Source: Halococcus sediminicola (GTDB taxonomy: Archaea > Halobacteriota > Halobacteria > Halobacteriales > Halococcaceae). From it: a stretch of 64,000 nucleotides of DNA. Shown one piece after another: positions 1-8,529 of the stretch. The notes beneath the pieces were generated by a model. The model saw only the letters and a program-made list of their open reading frames with translations. It did not search any database and was not told the origin of the DNA. The position numbers and the translations under genes are program-made. The stretch lies in contig NZ_BBMP01000022.1 of assembly GCF_000755245.1 (NCBI RefSeq), positions 62,001 to 126,000 on the forward strand. Direction: 5' to 3'. The number at the start of each line of letters is the position of its first letter. Positions within the stretch are counted from its first letter, which is position 1.

Positions 1-113
1 TTTCATAGAGGAGCGCCACCCGCTCGCCTAAAACCGTCGATTGGCAGCCGAGTCCCCCTCGCCGAACGACGCGGCGACAGTTCGTGCGATTCGCTTGAGA
101 TCCGCCAGTCGCA
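1..113. other. Window edge, no supported gene
   Basis: Downstream flank of the first glycosyltransferase. On the minus strand a GTG overlaps the stop of that gene (TAGTG) and opens only 28 codons before a stop, so it is not called. An ATG on the minus strand at position 6 could start a gene running off the left edge, but too little is visible. Confidence 0.4.
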
Positions 114-1313
114 CTATACCAGTTCCGCGTATAGCGCCTCCAGACGGTCATTGAGGTCCTCGATGTCGAAGTTATCACGGACGTACGACCGTCCGGCAGC
201 ACCGAGTGTGGCGCGTGCGGAGGGATCGTTTGCCAGTTGTTCCAGTCGGTCGATTATCGTCTGCGTGTCCCGTGGCGGCACGAGCAGGGCGGAGTCGTCG
301 GGAGAGACTGCTTCCGGGATGCCACCGACGTTCGAGGCCACAATCGGGAGTTCGCTCGCTTGGGCTTCGAGGAGGACCCGCCCGAATCCCTCCTCCAGAC
401 TCGGGAGCAAAAACACGTCGGCGGAGTGCAGTTCGTCGATGACGCCCGTCTGGTCCATCGGCCCGCAAAGCGTAACGACGTCGCCGACATCGTTCTCCCG
501 AATCAGTTCTCGTAACTCGTCTTCCAGCGAGCCGCCACCGACGATTCGATACCGAACGTCGACGTTCTTGAGACGCTTCGAGAGTTCGTTGGCCGCTAAA
601 ACACCGTATTCGAGTCCCTTCGCCTCGTGGAGCCGGGCAACCGTGAGAATCGTGAGTACATCCGAATCGTGCGTCCGGTCGTCCGGTTGAAACCGATCAG
701 GGTCGATACCCACGTGGTGAACGCGAACGATATCAGGGTCGGCACCGAACTCAATGAGTCGCTCCCGCGTGTACTGGGTGTTCGCCAAAATGCAATCGGC
801 ACGGTCGAAGAGATGGGTATATATCTGTTCTCCGTGCTCGTCGGCCTGCCTGATGCCCCAGCCGTGAAAACTCACAACGAACGCATCACACGCTCCGACC
901 TGAGCGAACCGTGCGGCTCGTCGTCCCACTGGTCCGAAGTGGGCGTGCAACACGTCCAAGTCGGCCTGTGAGATACGGTGCGCCCGATAGGCGAATCGCC
1001 CTGCCTCCAGCACACCACGTTCTCGGGCGATTTGGACGATGATACCGAGATTCTCCGGTGAATTCACAGCAAGCGCAGCCGTGTTCGCGGCCGTTTTGAA
1101 CAGAGCAATCGGAAGCGAATCGGGGGTGTCCACGTACGTAGTCCGGTCGAGAATGCCGTACTCCTGAATTGCGGGATGTTGCACCGAGCCGCTGGCCGGC
1201 AGCAGCGAGAAAACGGACACGTCGTGGTCCCTGTCGACCATGCCCGTGATATGATCTAGAACGAATGTCTCTGATATTTTTGGAAAGGAGTTCGTCATTA
1301 TTCCGATTCTCAT
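114..1313 (-). CDS. Glycosyltransferase family 4 (GT-B), surface glycan
   Basis: A 399-residue GT-B glycosyltransferase of the GT4 type that would transfer a nucleotide-activated sugar onto a lipid-linked or surface glycan at the cytoplasmic side of the membrane. The N-terminal half is the acceptor-side fold. The C-terminal half carries LTVARLHEAKGLEYG and the E-x7-E motif (EEGFGRVLLE, about residues 306-314) that binds the donor sugar nucleotide. The ATG at 1313 is preferred to a TTG at 1319; a TATA-like element at 1332-1343 lies about 27 nt upstream, so a leaderless transcript is likely. It sits beside a pyruvyl transferase family gene and a flippase on the same strand. Acceptor and sugar are unknown. 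Confidence 0.85.
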   Translation of the reverse strand: MRIGIMTNSFPKISETFVLDHITGMVDRDHDVSVFSLLPASGSVQHPAIQEYGILDRTTYVDTPDSLPIALFKTAANTAALAVNSPENLGIIVQIARERGVLEAGRFAYRAHRISQADLDVLHAHFGPVGRRAARFAQVGACDAFVVSFHGWGIRQADEHGEQIYTHLFDRADCILANTQYTRERLIEFGADPDIVRVHHVGIDPDRFQPDDRTHDSDVLTILTVARLHEAKGLEYGVLAANELSKRLKNVDVRYRIVGGGSLEDELRELIRENDVGDVVTLCGPMDQTGVIDELHSADVFLLPSLEEGFGRVLLEAQASELPIVASNVGGIPEAVSPDDSALLVPPRDTQTIIDRLEQLANDPSARATLGAAGRSYVRDNFDIEDLNDRLEALYAELV

Positions 1314-1430
1314 TGGCAAGGCAGTTCCGTCCGATACACTTCAGTCTGCTGTATTGTTGTATCGGGCTTGCTGTGGCTGGAGAACACGAACTCAAGCCTA
1401 TCCGTTCATACCATCCGACCGTCACTATGC

Positions 1431-2465
1431 TCAATCGCTCAGACAGGCGTCATCGAGGAGTCGGAAGTTCCTCTCGGCGGTCCGCCGGAGTTCATCGCGG
1501 TTCGCTATCGAGCCGAATTCGACGGGGATGGACGTGTGTGGTCGATATGAGGGAACGCCAACGCGATCGGCGAGCGACGACACCTTGGGTTCGTAGGCGA
1601 TTGCCAACGCCGGCGTCTCACAGATGACTGCGAACACCAGTGAGTGATACCGCGTTGCGACCATCCGGTCGACGGCGCTCACCCGTTCGAGTGTCTTTTT
1701 CACGGAGAACTCGTACGGCAGGACCTCGATGTCGAGATGCTCGTGTGCGAAGGTCTCGTCCTTCTCGTGAAACGGGATGAACACCGGGTCATCGAGTTCC
1801 TCACAGAGTCGGGTGATGGTTTCCAGATATCGCTCCCGTGCATTGTCGAAATCCGTCACATCGTCGTAATCAAAGTAATACGACATGACGTCCGGATCCA
1901 GATGGAACCACCGCCTGAAGTTGACGCCCGTTCGTCCGGTCGAGGGCACGTCCGGGTCGTGACGGATCAGCGTCGGGCAGGCGGTGACGTGAATATCGCC
2001 GTCGTAGTGGGGTGCGAGACGGTCGCGCGACCACTCGTCGCGGACAGTGACTAACTCGACGTTCGCGAGACCGGAGCGGATCAACTCGCGGCCCTCGTCG
2101 GTCTTGAAGCCCGGGACGCCGACACCGATCACCGCATCACCCTCCGAAACGAAGTTCAGCCGACGGCGCAGATGATCGGTGCCGTACCAGTCGTGGAGCA
2201 CACCACCGCCGCCGAGAACGTGGACTGGCGCGCGACTGTACTCGATGTTCTTTCCGAACGTTCGGGGGCGGTAGCCCATCGCAGTGAGCTGGCCGGAAAA
2301 CGTGCGTCCGAGCGCTCGGTCGCCGATGTTCCCTGTCCGGTAGCTTCCCTGAATACCGACATCATGCGGGAGAACCGTCTGCATTTGTTGGTACTGCTGT
2401 CGAATCTCGCGCTTGGCCATCGCTGGCCGCCGCAGTCCTTTTCCGATCTGTTCGAGCGAATACAT
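1431..2465 (-). CDS. Polysaccharide pyruvyl transferase family protein
   Basis: A 344-residue protein of the polysaccharide pyruvyl transferase family, which in bacteria adds pyruvate ketals to exopolysaccharide sugars. Visible family traits are the early NIGDRALG segment, VLGGGGVLHDW, and the C-terminal RYHSLVFAVICETPALAIAYEPKV segment (here split by reading only its start, RYHSLVF, and end, AYEPKV). The frame is open to 2693, but a strong TATA element at 2491-2500 places the transcription start at the ATG at 2465 (MYSLEQIGKG), so that start is chosen. A glycan-modifying role is inferred from family and from the flanking glycosyltransferase and flippase. The G+C is lower than in the core genes further right. 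Confidence 0.75.
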   Translation of the reverse strand: MYSLEQIGKGLRRPAMAKREIRQQYQQMQTVLPHDVGIQGSYRTGNIGDRALGRTFSGQLTAMGYRPRTFGKNIEYSRAPVHVLGGGGVLHDWYGTDHLRRRLNFVSEGDAVIGVGVPGFKTDEGRELIRSGLANVELVTVRDEWSRDRLAPHYDGDIHVTACPTLIRHDPDVPSTGRTGVNFRRWFHLDPDVMSYYFDYDDVTDFDNARERYLETITRLCEELDDPVFIPFHEKDETFAHEHLDIEVLPYEFSVKKTLERVSAVDRMVATRYHSLVFAVICETPALAIAYEPKVSSLADRVGVPSYRPHTSIPVEFGSIANRDELRRTAERNFRLLDDACLSD

Positions 2466-2490
2466 TGACTGAACGGTGCTCGGGGAGATA

Positions 2491-2500
2491 CTCTTATAAA
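2491..2500 (-). promoter_or_regulatory. TATA box of pyruvyl transferase gene
   Basis: On the minus strand this reads TTTATAAGAG, 26-35 nt upstream of the ATG at 2465. It supports a leaderless transcript and decides the start codon of that gene. Confidence 0.65.
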
Positions 2501-2586
2501 ACCAGAGGTTCACCGGTGGTTCTATATCGTGATGTGAATCAAAATAGCGAACTAGCCGTGTGAATTGGCATTTGTGAACGCAGTAT

Positions 2587-4086
2587 TCACGTGAGTCGTG
2601 AACCGACATCCGCAAAAAATTCACGGTCTTCAGGTTCGATTCCAAGTGCAACGAGAATGAGAACGTACGTTGCTGTTCCAATAAGGCCTCCAACGACCAT
2701 CAGTGCAATCCCTGTGAGCGGTGAGAGTACCTCCAGCCCCGTCAGAACCACTCCGCAAGCAGCTCCTGCGGTGATGGGCTTGAGGAATTTCCACGAATAC
2801 GGAACCAGTCCCTCGGTATACCAGATCTCTACGAGGCGGACGATACTTATTGTGGTCAATATGAGGCCAGTAGCGAACGCCGCACCGATGAGACCGTATC
2901 TATTGATAAATATAAAATTGAGAACCGCATTGGATATACCAACTGTCCACCTGTCGATCATCAGGAGATACTGGTGGTCAGTCATCATCAGTGTGTAATT
3001 AGTGGGACCATTTGCGGCATCTGCGAAGTACCCGACAGCGAAGAGTACGAGAACCATCTCTCCCCTACCGAATCCTTCGCCGAAAACCGCGAGCAGCTGT
3101 TCCGAGTATGCGATCAACCCGATAGCCGGGAGGAGCGACAGGGTAAACGACCACCGCGTCACTTGCGTGAACAGCGATTCGAGATCATCTATTTCGTCAT
3201 TGCTGTACATCCGAGCAGCGATCGGAGGATATATCGTGTTGAGCGCAATGCTCGGAACCGTAAGGGCCTGTGTCAGTACTGTCGACAGATTGTAGATGCC
3301 GACTGCAGCTCCGGGGAGGAAAACCCCAACCATCAGTATGTCGACTTTGTTCTGCACCATCCGACCAATATCACCCATCGTGAGCGGCACCGAATAATTG
3401 TAGAACCTTCGAACACTAGGCTGAGAGCCGCTGAGACTCGGCCAAAAGTTCGTTCGCCGAGTCAACAATCCGACTCCAAAGAGGAACGCGAGAACCCACG
3501 CCACGACCGCTGCTGCGACGATACCGACGAGTGTAGCACCGACCGCTACAACGATTCCGACGGTGACGAGACGGAACACCTGCCGTCCGACGCTCCCCGT
3601 CATGATCTGGTAGCCTGGAAGTTCCAAACCACGGAAAACGCTCGCAATACAGCCAGTCAGTGTCATGAACGGCAGGGCAATCGCAAACAAGCGTAGAGCG
3701 TTCGTGAGCAGTGGTTGGTCCAGCGTTAGTTCCGTCAGCACTGGTGCAGAGAAGTATAGCGTCAGCCCAACGACGACGCTTCCGACAAACGACGTGAGAG
3801 TTGCTAATCCGAGGACGCGGTTTCGCGTTTCTTGATCCTCATATTCCGGAATGAATCGGTATATCGACTGATCTGTCCCGAGGTTGGTGATAGTCCCGGC
3901 TATCGAAATCAACGTTTTCGAAAATGAGAAGATACCATAGAGACTCGCGCCCAGACTGGTGGTCAGCAAGAACGTCGTGACGAATCCGAGGACCCGGCTG
4001 GTGCCCAAACCAAGGGCCTGCGCCCCTGCACCGCGTGCAACGGATCGAAGCGCCGCAGGGACTCCCGAGTCGGTTTCGTCTGTCAT
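2587..4086 (-). CDS. Polysaccharide flippase (Wzx/MATE-like)
   Basis: A 499-residue polytopic membrane protein of the polysaccharide biosynthesis/Wzx flippase group, with about 12-14 hydrophobic helices. It would move lipid-linked oligosaccharide across the membrane. The N-terminal segment (TSRVLGFVTTFLLTTSLGA, then YGIFSFSKTL) and the central YNYSVPLTMGDIGRMV are typical of the family. The ATG at 4086 (MTDETDSG) is chosen; a GTG at 4095 is possible. The base composition is clearly more A+T-rich than the downstream core genes. It belongs with the glycosyltransferase and pyruvyl transferase genes on the same strand and is divergent from the sulfatase-like gene. Confidence 0.85.
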   Translation of the reverse strand: MTDETDSGVPAALRSVARGAGAQALGLGTSRVLGFVTTFLLTTSLGASLYGIFSFSKTLISIAGTITNLGTDQSIYRFIPEYEDQETRNRVLGLATLTSFVGSVVVGLTLYFSAPVLTELTLDQPLLTNALRLFAIALPFMTLTGCIASVFRGLELPGYQIMTGSVGRQVFRLVTVGIVVAVGATLVGIVAAAVVAWVLAFLFGVGLLTRRTNFWPSLSGSQPSVRRFYNYSVPLTMGDIGRMVQNKVDILMVGVFLPGAAVGIYNLSTVLTQALTVPSIALNTIYPPIAARMYSNDEIDDLESLFTQVTRWSFTLSLLPAIGLIAYSEQLLAVFGEGFGRGEMVLVLFAVGYFADAANGPTNYTLMMTDHQYLLMIDRWTVGISNAVLNFIFINRYGLIGAAFATGLILTTISIVRLVEIWYTEGLVPYSWKFLKPITAGAACGVVLTGLEVLSPLTGIALMVVGGLIGTATYVLILVALGIEPEDREFFADVGSRLT

Positions 4087-4186
4087 TCGAACCACGCTCG
4101 TCCCGAATCGGCCATGAGCCTTTCCATCCCAGCGGCGTCTTGTGATTGTTACTCACACACCCCATCGAAACACACGAAACAGAACG

Positions 4187-4194
4187 ACTATACT
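4187..4194 (+). promoter_or_regulatory. TATA box of sulfatase-like gene
   Basis: ACTATACT lies 23-30 nt before the ATG at 4217, supporting a leaderless transcript from that start rather than from in-frame codons further upstream. Confidence 0.5.
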
Positions 4195-4216
4195 CACGAC
4201 GGTGAACGTCAGGGGC

Positions 4217-5200
4217 ATGGTGTCATGGCGACAGATCGGGACGGGCCTCAGGAAGCCCCGTCGAGCGATGCAGTACGTGACTCGGCGAGCCGGTATCCAG
4301 GCCTCCTCCCGTGGCTACCTCGGGACGCACGTCCTCACACGGGAGTGGGACGTTCTCGTCCTCCTCGATACCTGTCGTGTCGATGCGCTTCGGGCGGTCG
4401 CGGACGAATATTCGTTCTTGGGGGACGGAGACCGCATCTGCTCGGTCGGAGCGAGTTCGGCGGAGTGGATCGGGGCGACCTTCGACCGGGAGTGGGCGGA
4501 TGAACTGCGAAACACCGCGTATCTCGCGTGCAATGGCTACGCCGACTTCATCCTCGAAGCGGGAGGGTCGCCCGAGCAGTTCATCGGTCCGGCACCGCCC
4601 GACTACTTCCAGCAGGGGAACTGGAACTTCGCTCGTGCGAGCGACCTCGGACGGCTCGAACACATCTGGCAGTACGAGCGGGAGGAAGAAGAAAGCCGGC
4701 TGGGTCACGACGAGGGACACACACCGCCTCGATACGTGACCGACCGGACGATAGCGGTTGGCCGAGAGTCCGACTTCGACCGACTCATCGTTCACTACTC
4801 GCAGCCCCACAGTCCGTACGTCTCGAACGCGCTCGAAGAGGAGCGGGAGTTGCACGAGTACGAACGCACCCCGTTCGAGTACCTCGAATCCGGCGGCGAA
4901 CGCAAACGTGTCCTGAAAGCGTATCTGGACGACCTTCGTTACGTACTCGATGACGTCGAGATACTGCTTTCGAACATCGATGCAGAGGACGTCGTGATAT
5001 CCGCCGACCACGGCGAAGCGTTCGGCGAGCACGGGGTCTACGGTCACCCTATCGGAAGTCTCCATCCAGCAATTCGATACGTTCCGTGGACGAAAACGAC
5101 CGGAACCGATTCAGGAACCTACACGCCGCAGTTCGAGCCGACTGAGGCAGCCGAGCGGGACGTGGACGAGACTCTGCGAGCGCTTGGATATCGGGAATAA
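4217..5200 (+). CDS. Sulfatase / alkaline phosphatase superfamily protein
   Basis: A 327-residue soluble protein of the alkaline-phosphatase/sulfatase superfamily. Metal-site motifs are visible: DVLVLLDTCRVDAL near the N terminus and SADHGEAFGEHGVYGHP near residues 257-275. The region around the expected nucleophile does not show a C-x-P-S-R sulfatase motif, so it is not a classical formylglycine sulfatase; a phosphodiesterase or phospho-group transferase acting on glycan is equally possible. The start is fixed by a TATA box 23-30 nt upstream. Being divergent from the flippase, it probably belongs to the surface glycan block. Confidence 0.7.
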   Translation: MVSWRQIGTGLRKPRRAMQYVTRRAGIQASSRGYLGTHVLTREWDVLVLLDTCRVDALRAVADEYSFLGDGDRICSVGASSAEWIGATFDREWADELRNTAYLACNGYADFILEAGGSPEQFIGPAPPDYFQQGNWNFARASDLGRLEHIWQYEREEEESRLGHDEGHTPPRYVTDRTIAVGRESDFDRLIVHYSQPHSPYVSNALEEERELHEYERTPFEYLESGGERKRVLKAYLDDLRYVLDDVEILLSNIDAEDVVISADHGEAFGEHGVYGHPIGSLHPAIRYVPWTKTTGTDSGTYTPQFEPTEAAERDVDETLRALGYRE

Positions 5201-5312
5201 CAATTGGCTGGGGGGCTCGCACAGTCACAATGATGAGAGACCAGCACCGCAGCACAGAGCGTGCTCCGGATTCGAAAATCAGTCGTACTATCGAGACGAT
5301 TCAACAGCCGGG

Positions 5313-6846
5313 TCAGAGTTTTATTTCGTCCCCGTTGAGATAGGTGGTTGCAGGACCGCTCAGGCTACTGTCCGTGAGTTCACCCGAGAACTTGTAGCTG
5401 TCGCGGCCGCCGTAACCGACTTGCCCAGTGGCGGTCGATCCTCGCATCTCGTCGGTGGAGTCGATGGTCGCACCGTTCGCTCCCGTCCGTTTGAGCGTCC
5501 CGCTCGTCGAAAGCGAGTACTCGGCCATGGAGCCAGTTCCCACGATGGTTAGCACGTTGTCCAAATACTCGTCGGGGTCGATGCGCTCACCATTGAGATA
5601 TACAGTAGCGTCGCCACTCACGCCCAAAACGACGAGGACGCCCGAGAACTTGTAACTGTCGCGGCCACCGTCGCCGACCCGCCCCGTCGCCGTCGACTCC
5701 CACTGTTCGTCGCTGGAGTTGATCGATGCATCGTTGGCACCTGTCGATTTGAGCGTCCCGCTGCTTGCAAGCGTGTACTCCGCTCCGGAACCACCCCCCT
5801 CGATAGTCACGACGTTGTCGAGGTAGTCGTCGGGGTCGATCCGCTCGCCGTTGAGATAGGCCGTGGCACCCCTTTCGAGATCCAAAACAACGAGCGCGCC
5901 CGAGAACTTGTAGCTGTCACGACCGCCACGTCCGACCTGTCCGGTGGCGGTCGACCCCCACTGCTCGTCGTTGGAGTCGATGCTCGCGCCGTTCGCTCCC
6001 GTGGAGTTGAGCATCCCGCTGCTTGCGAGCGTGTACTCCGCTACGGAACCGCCCCCCTCGATGGTCAGTACGTTGTCGAAATATTCGTCGGGATCGATGC
6101 GTTCGCCGTTGAGATAGGCTGTAGTGTCACCACTCACATCGAGTGCGACGAGTGCACCCGAGAACTTGTAGCTGTCGCGGCCGCCACCCCCGACTTGTCC
6201 GGTGACGGTCGATCCCCACTGCTCGTCGTTTGGGTCGATGCTCGCGCCGTTCGCTCCCGTTGACTTGAGCGTCCCACTGCTTGCGAGCGTGTACTCGTCG
6301 ACGGAACCACTTCCTTCGATCGTCAACACGTTGTCGAGGTAGTCGTCGGGATCGATCCGCTCGCCGTTGAGATAGGCCGTGGCATCGCCGTCGATGTCGA
6401 AGACGACGAGTGCGCCCGAGAACTTGTAGCTGTCCGTATCCCCACTGCTGACCCGACCAGTGGCAGTCGATTCCCAGCGGTCGCTATCGGCGTCGATTGT
6501 GGCGTCGTTGGCACGTGTGTATGCGAGCGTGTCGCTCGTTGCGAGCGTGTAGTCGGCTCGGGAACCGTCCCCTTCGATGGTCAGCACGTTGTTCGGATAC
6601 TCGTCGGGATCGATCCGCTCGCCGTCGAGATACACGGCGGCATCACCACTCACGTCGAGCGTGAGAAGCGCCCCCGAGAACCCGTAACTGTCGACGCCAC
6701 CGCTGCCGCCCTGGCCGCTCGCCGAACTCCCCGAAACGGAATCGTTGGAGTCGATAGTCGCGCCACGCGCGGTGCTCTTTCCGAGGTCGCCGCCCACCGT
6801 GAATCGATAGTCGAACCGTCCGCTGCCTCCCTCAAACGTCAGCTTG
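5313..6846 (-). repeat. 258-bp in-frame tandem repeat array
   Basis: The segment encoding the FSG motif recurs at 5388, 5646, 5904, 6162, 6420 and 6678, exactly 258 bp (86 codons) apart each time. The two outer copies are the most diverged, and a half unit lies at the N-terminal side. The spacing has no indels across all six copies, so the array encodes equal protein modules. Confidence 0.92.
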
Positions 6847-8312
6847 CGGGGCAGGCTGTCGCCCGCCCCGAAGTTGGCCACCGGACAGGACCCGCTCGTC
6901 GAGATGCCGCTCGTCGAGACGCGGCTGTTGTCCTCGACTACCGTCCGGCCCACGACATCGATGGTGCTGTCCGTCACGACGCCACCGTTCGAGTCGCTCA
7001 CGACGACCCCGTCGCGATCCGCACCGGGCTGGTCGACACAACAGCCCGAGACCACCGAGTCGTCCCGTTGGTCGATGCGAATCGCGCTCGTATTGTTCGC
7101 CCCGCCGGTGACGCTGACGTCGCGGAGCTCCGCATCGTGTGGCTTCGGCGGCGGGTCGCGGCTCCCGTAACCGGTTGGTGCCTTCGCGTAGAAGCCACGA
7201 ATCGAGTCTTCCTCGACGGTGATTCGTGTGTTCAGCACCGAGTGGTCGGCCCCGTCGCTGCCGACCACGACGCCGCCACTCGAATTGGGCGTCGAGATGA
7301 TGCCGATGTCGCAGTTCTCGACGTGTGCGCCGCCATAGCCGTACCGGCCGGCCTCGAAGCGCACTCCACGAGAGTTGAGCGTGTCTCCGGGATTCGGGCT
7401 GTCGCTGTTGTCGAAGTCCGCACTGATGACCGCGTCCTTCACGTGGCTATCCGTATTGCTGAGGCGAACCTGCGTAATATCGTTGTTCCGGAAGACACCA
7501 CCCTCGACCTGTACGGCACCGCCCGTCCGACTGCAGTAGAGTCCGTTGTTGGGAAAGCCCTCGAACCGACAGCTTTCGAGTGTGACCGTTCCCTTGTGGC
7601 TGAGACCGATCCAGACGCCGACGCGACCGTTGCCGCCGTTGTACGCACCCATCAGCCCGGCGTTTTTCGCCACGACGTTCGAGACCGTTCCCGTCCCGTC
7701 GGACGAGCGAATTATCGGATAAAATGCGTAGGTGACTGCGGGATTGCCGTTGCCCTGTCCCCGCGGGTCGCTGTCGGGATGGATACCCTGCCCGATGTAC
7801 TCGACGTCGTGGACTTCGAGGTCGTCGTCGGCCCCGAAGAGGAGGCCCGGCGTCGCACCCGCCGCCCGCAGGTCGACGTCGATGTTCTCGAAGAGCACGC
7901 CCGTCCCACGGTCGACGATCAACATCTTTTCGTTGTAGTTCTTCGGGACCGTGAACCGAACGTCACCCTCGCCGAGAAATCCCACGTTGGTCTCGTCGAG
8001 AATCACGTTTTTCTCGGTGATCAGGTATTCGCCGGGCGGAAATCGCAACAGCGTAAAGCTGTCCGCCGCATCCCGTATCTGTTGGTCACACGGTTCGTTC
8101 CCGCTGGGGTCACAACCCGCATCCCGAACCATATCGACCGAGCGCTCGAATCTGATCCCCCGTCGCGTGAACGCCGCGCTCGCGGCCCCCGACAGCATCG
8201 GCACCGAACCGGCCGCGACGCCCGCGAGTTTCAGATACGACCGTCGGTCGACCGAAAACGACCCACTCCCTTCGGTGGCATCACCGCCACCGTTCCCATC
8301 GCTGCGTTGCAT
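5313..8312 (-). CDS. Tat-exported beta-helix protein with tandem repeats
   Basis: A 999-residue secreted or surface protein. A twin-arginine signal is visible (DRRSYLK at residues 22-28, then a hydrophobic stretch ending in AASA). Residues about 60-480 look like a right-handed parallel beta-helix of the pectate-lyase kind, with an early SFTLLRFPPGEYLI segment and many short strand-turn repeats such as VHDVEYIGQG. Residues about 490-999 are repeats whose core is DSYKFSGAL followed by YLNGERIDPD and LTIEG. The ATG at 8312 is chosen because a T-rich TATA-like element (8334-8345) is about 27 nt upstream. No catalytic residue set was identified; binding or degrading cell-surface or environmental polysaccharide is inferred from fold and neighbours only. 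Confidence 0.75.
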   Translation of the reverse strand: MQRSDGNGGGDATEGSGSFSVDRRSYLKLAGVAAGSVPMLSGAASAAFTRRGIRFERSVDMVRDAGCDPSGNEPCDQQIRDAADSFTLLRFPPGEYLITEKNVILDETNVGFLGEGDVRFTVPKNYNEKMLIVDRGTGVLFENIDVDLRAAGATPGLLFGADDDLEVHDVEYIGQGIHPDSDPRGQGNGNPAVTYAFYPIIRSSDGTGTVSNVVAKNAGLMGAYNGGNGRVGVWIGLSHKGTVTLESCRFEGFPNNGLYCSRTGGAVQVEGGVFRNNDITQVRLSNTDSHVKDAVISADFDNSDSPNPGDTLNSRGVRFEAGRYGYGGAHVENCDIGIISTPNSSGGVVVGSDGADHSVLNTRITVEEDSIRGFYAKAPTGYGSRDPPPKPHDAELRDVSVTGGANNTSAIRIDQRDDSVVSGCCVDQPGADRDGVVVSDSNGGVVTDSTIDVVGRTVVEDNSRVSTSGISTSGSCPVANFGAGDSLPRKLTFEGGSGRFDYRFTVGGDLGKSTARGATIDSNDSVSGSSASGQGGSGGVDSYGFSGALLTLDVSGDAAVYLDGERIDPDEYPNNVLTIEGDGSRADYTLATSDTLAYTRANDATIDADSDRWESTATGRVSSGDTDSYKFSGALVVFDIDGDATAYLNGERIDPDDYLDNVLTIEGSGSVDEYTLASSGTLKSTGANGASIDPNDEQWGSTVTGQVGGGGRDSYKFSGALVALDVSGDTTAYLNGERIDPDEYFDNVLTIEGGGSVAEYTLASSGMLNSTGANGASIDSNDEQWGSTATGQVGRGGRDSYKFSGALVVLDLERGATAYLNGERIDPDDYLDNVVTIEGGGSGAEYTLASSGTLKSTGANDASINSSDEQWESTATGRVGDGGRDSYKFSGVLVVLGVSGDATVYLNGERIDPDEYLDNVLTIVGTGSMAEYSLSTSGTLKRTGANGATIDSTDEMRGSTATGQVGYGGRDSYKFSGELTDSSLSGPATTYLNGDEIKL

Positions 8313-8414
8313 CACTGCATTAGGCGTCGTCTTTCTAAAAAAAAGCACCGATTAGTGTTCAATAGACAATGTTTCGGTAGCGAATAAGTTTGCCAGCCGA
8401 CCTCAGCGAGTGTG

Positions 8415-8424
8415 ATCACGTGAT
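8415..8424. promoter_or_regulatory. Perfect 10-bp palindrome upstream of channel gene
   Basis: ATCACGTGAT is a perfect palindrome in the 217-bp divergent region between the beta-helix gene and the channel gene, downstream of an AATAAGTTT element (about 8382-8390). It could be an operator. Short palindromes also arise by chance. Confidence 0.3.
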
Positions 8425-8529
8425 TTTCGACAGTGGAACCGAACCGCTCATGGCCGTCCGAAGAGGAGCGCCGCCGATGCCGACCGTCCGAAGTGGACTC
8501 CTCGACCGGCCGAGCGCGGGGCGGCCACG

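Noticed and set aside
2-113. GTG-started 28-codon frame overlapping the first gene (TAGTG)
   Set aside because: It stops after 28 codons and shows no domain; the overlap alone is not enough. A frameshifted gene start cannot be excluded but is not supported.
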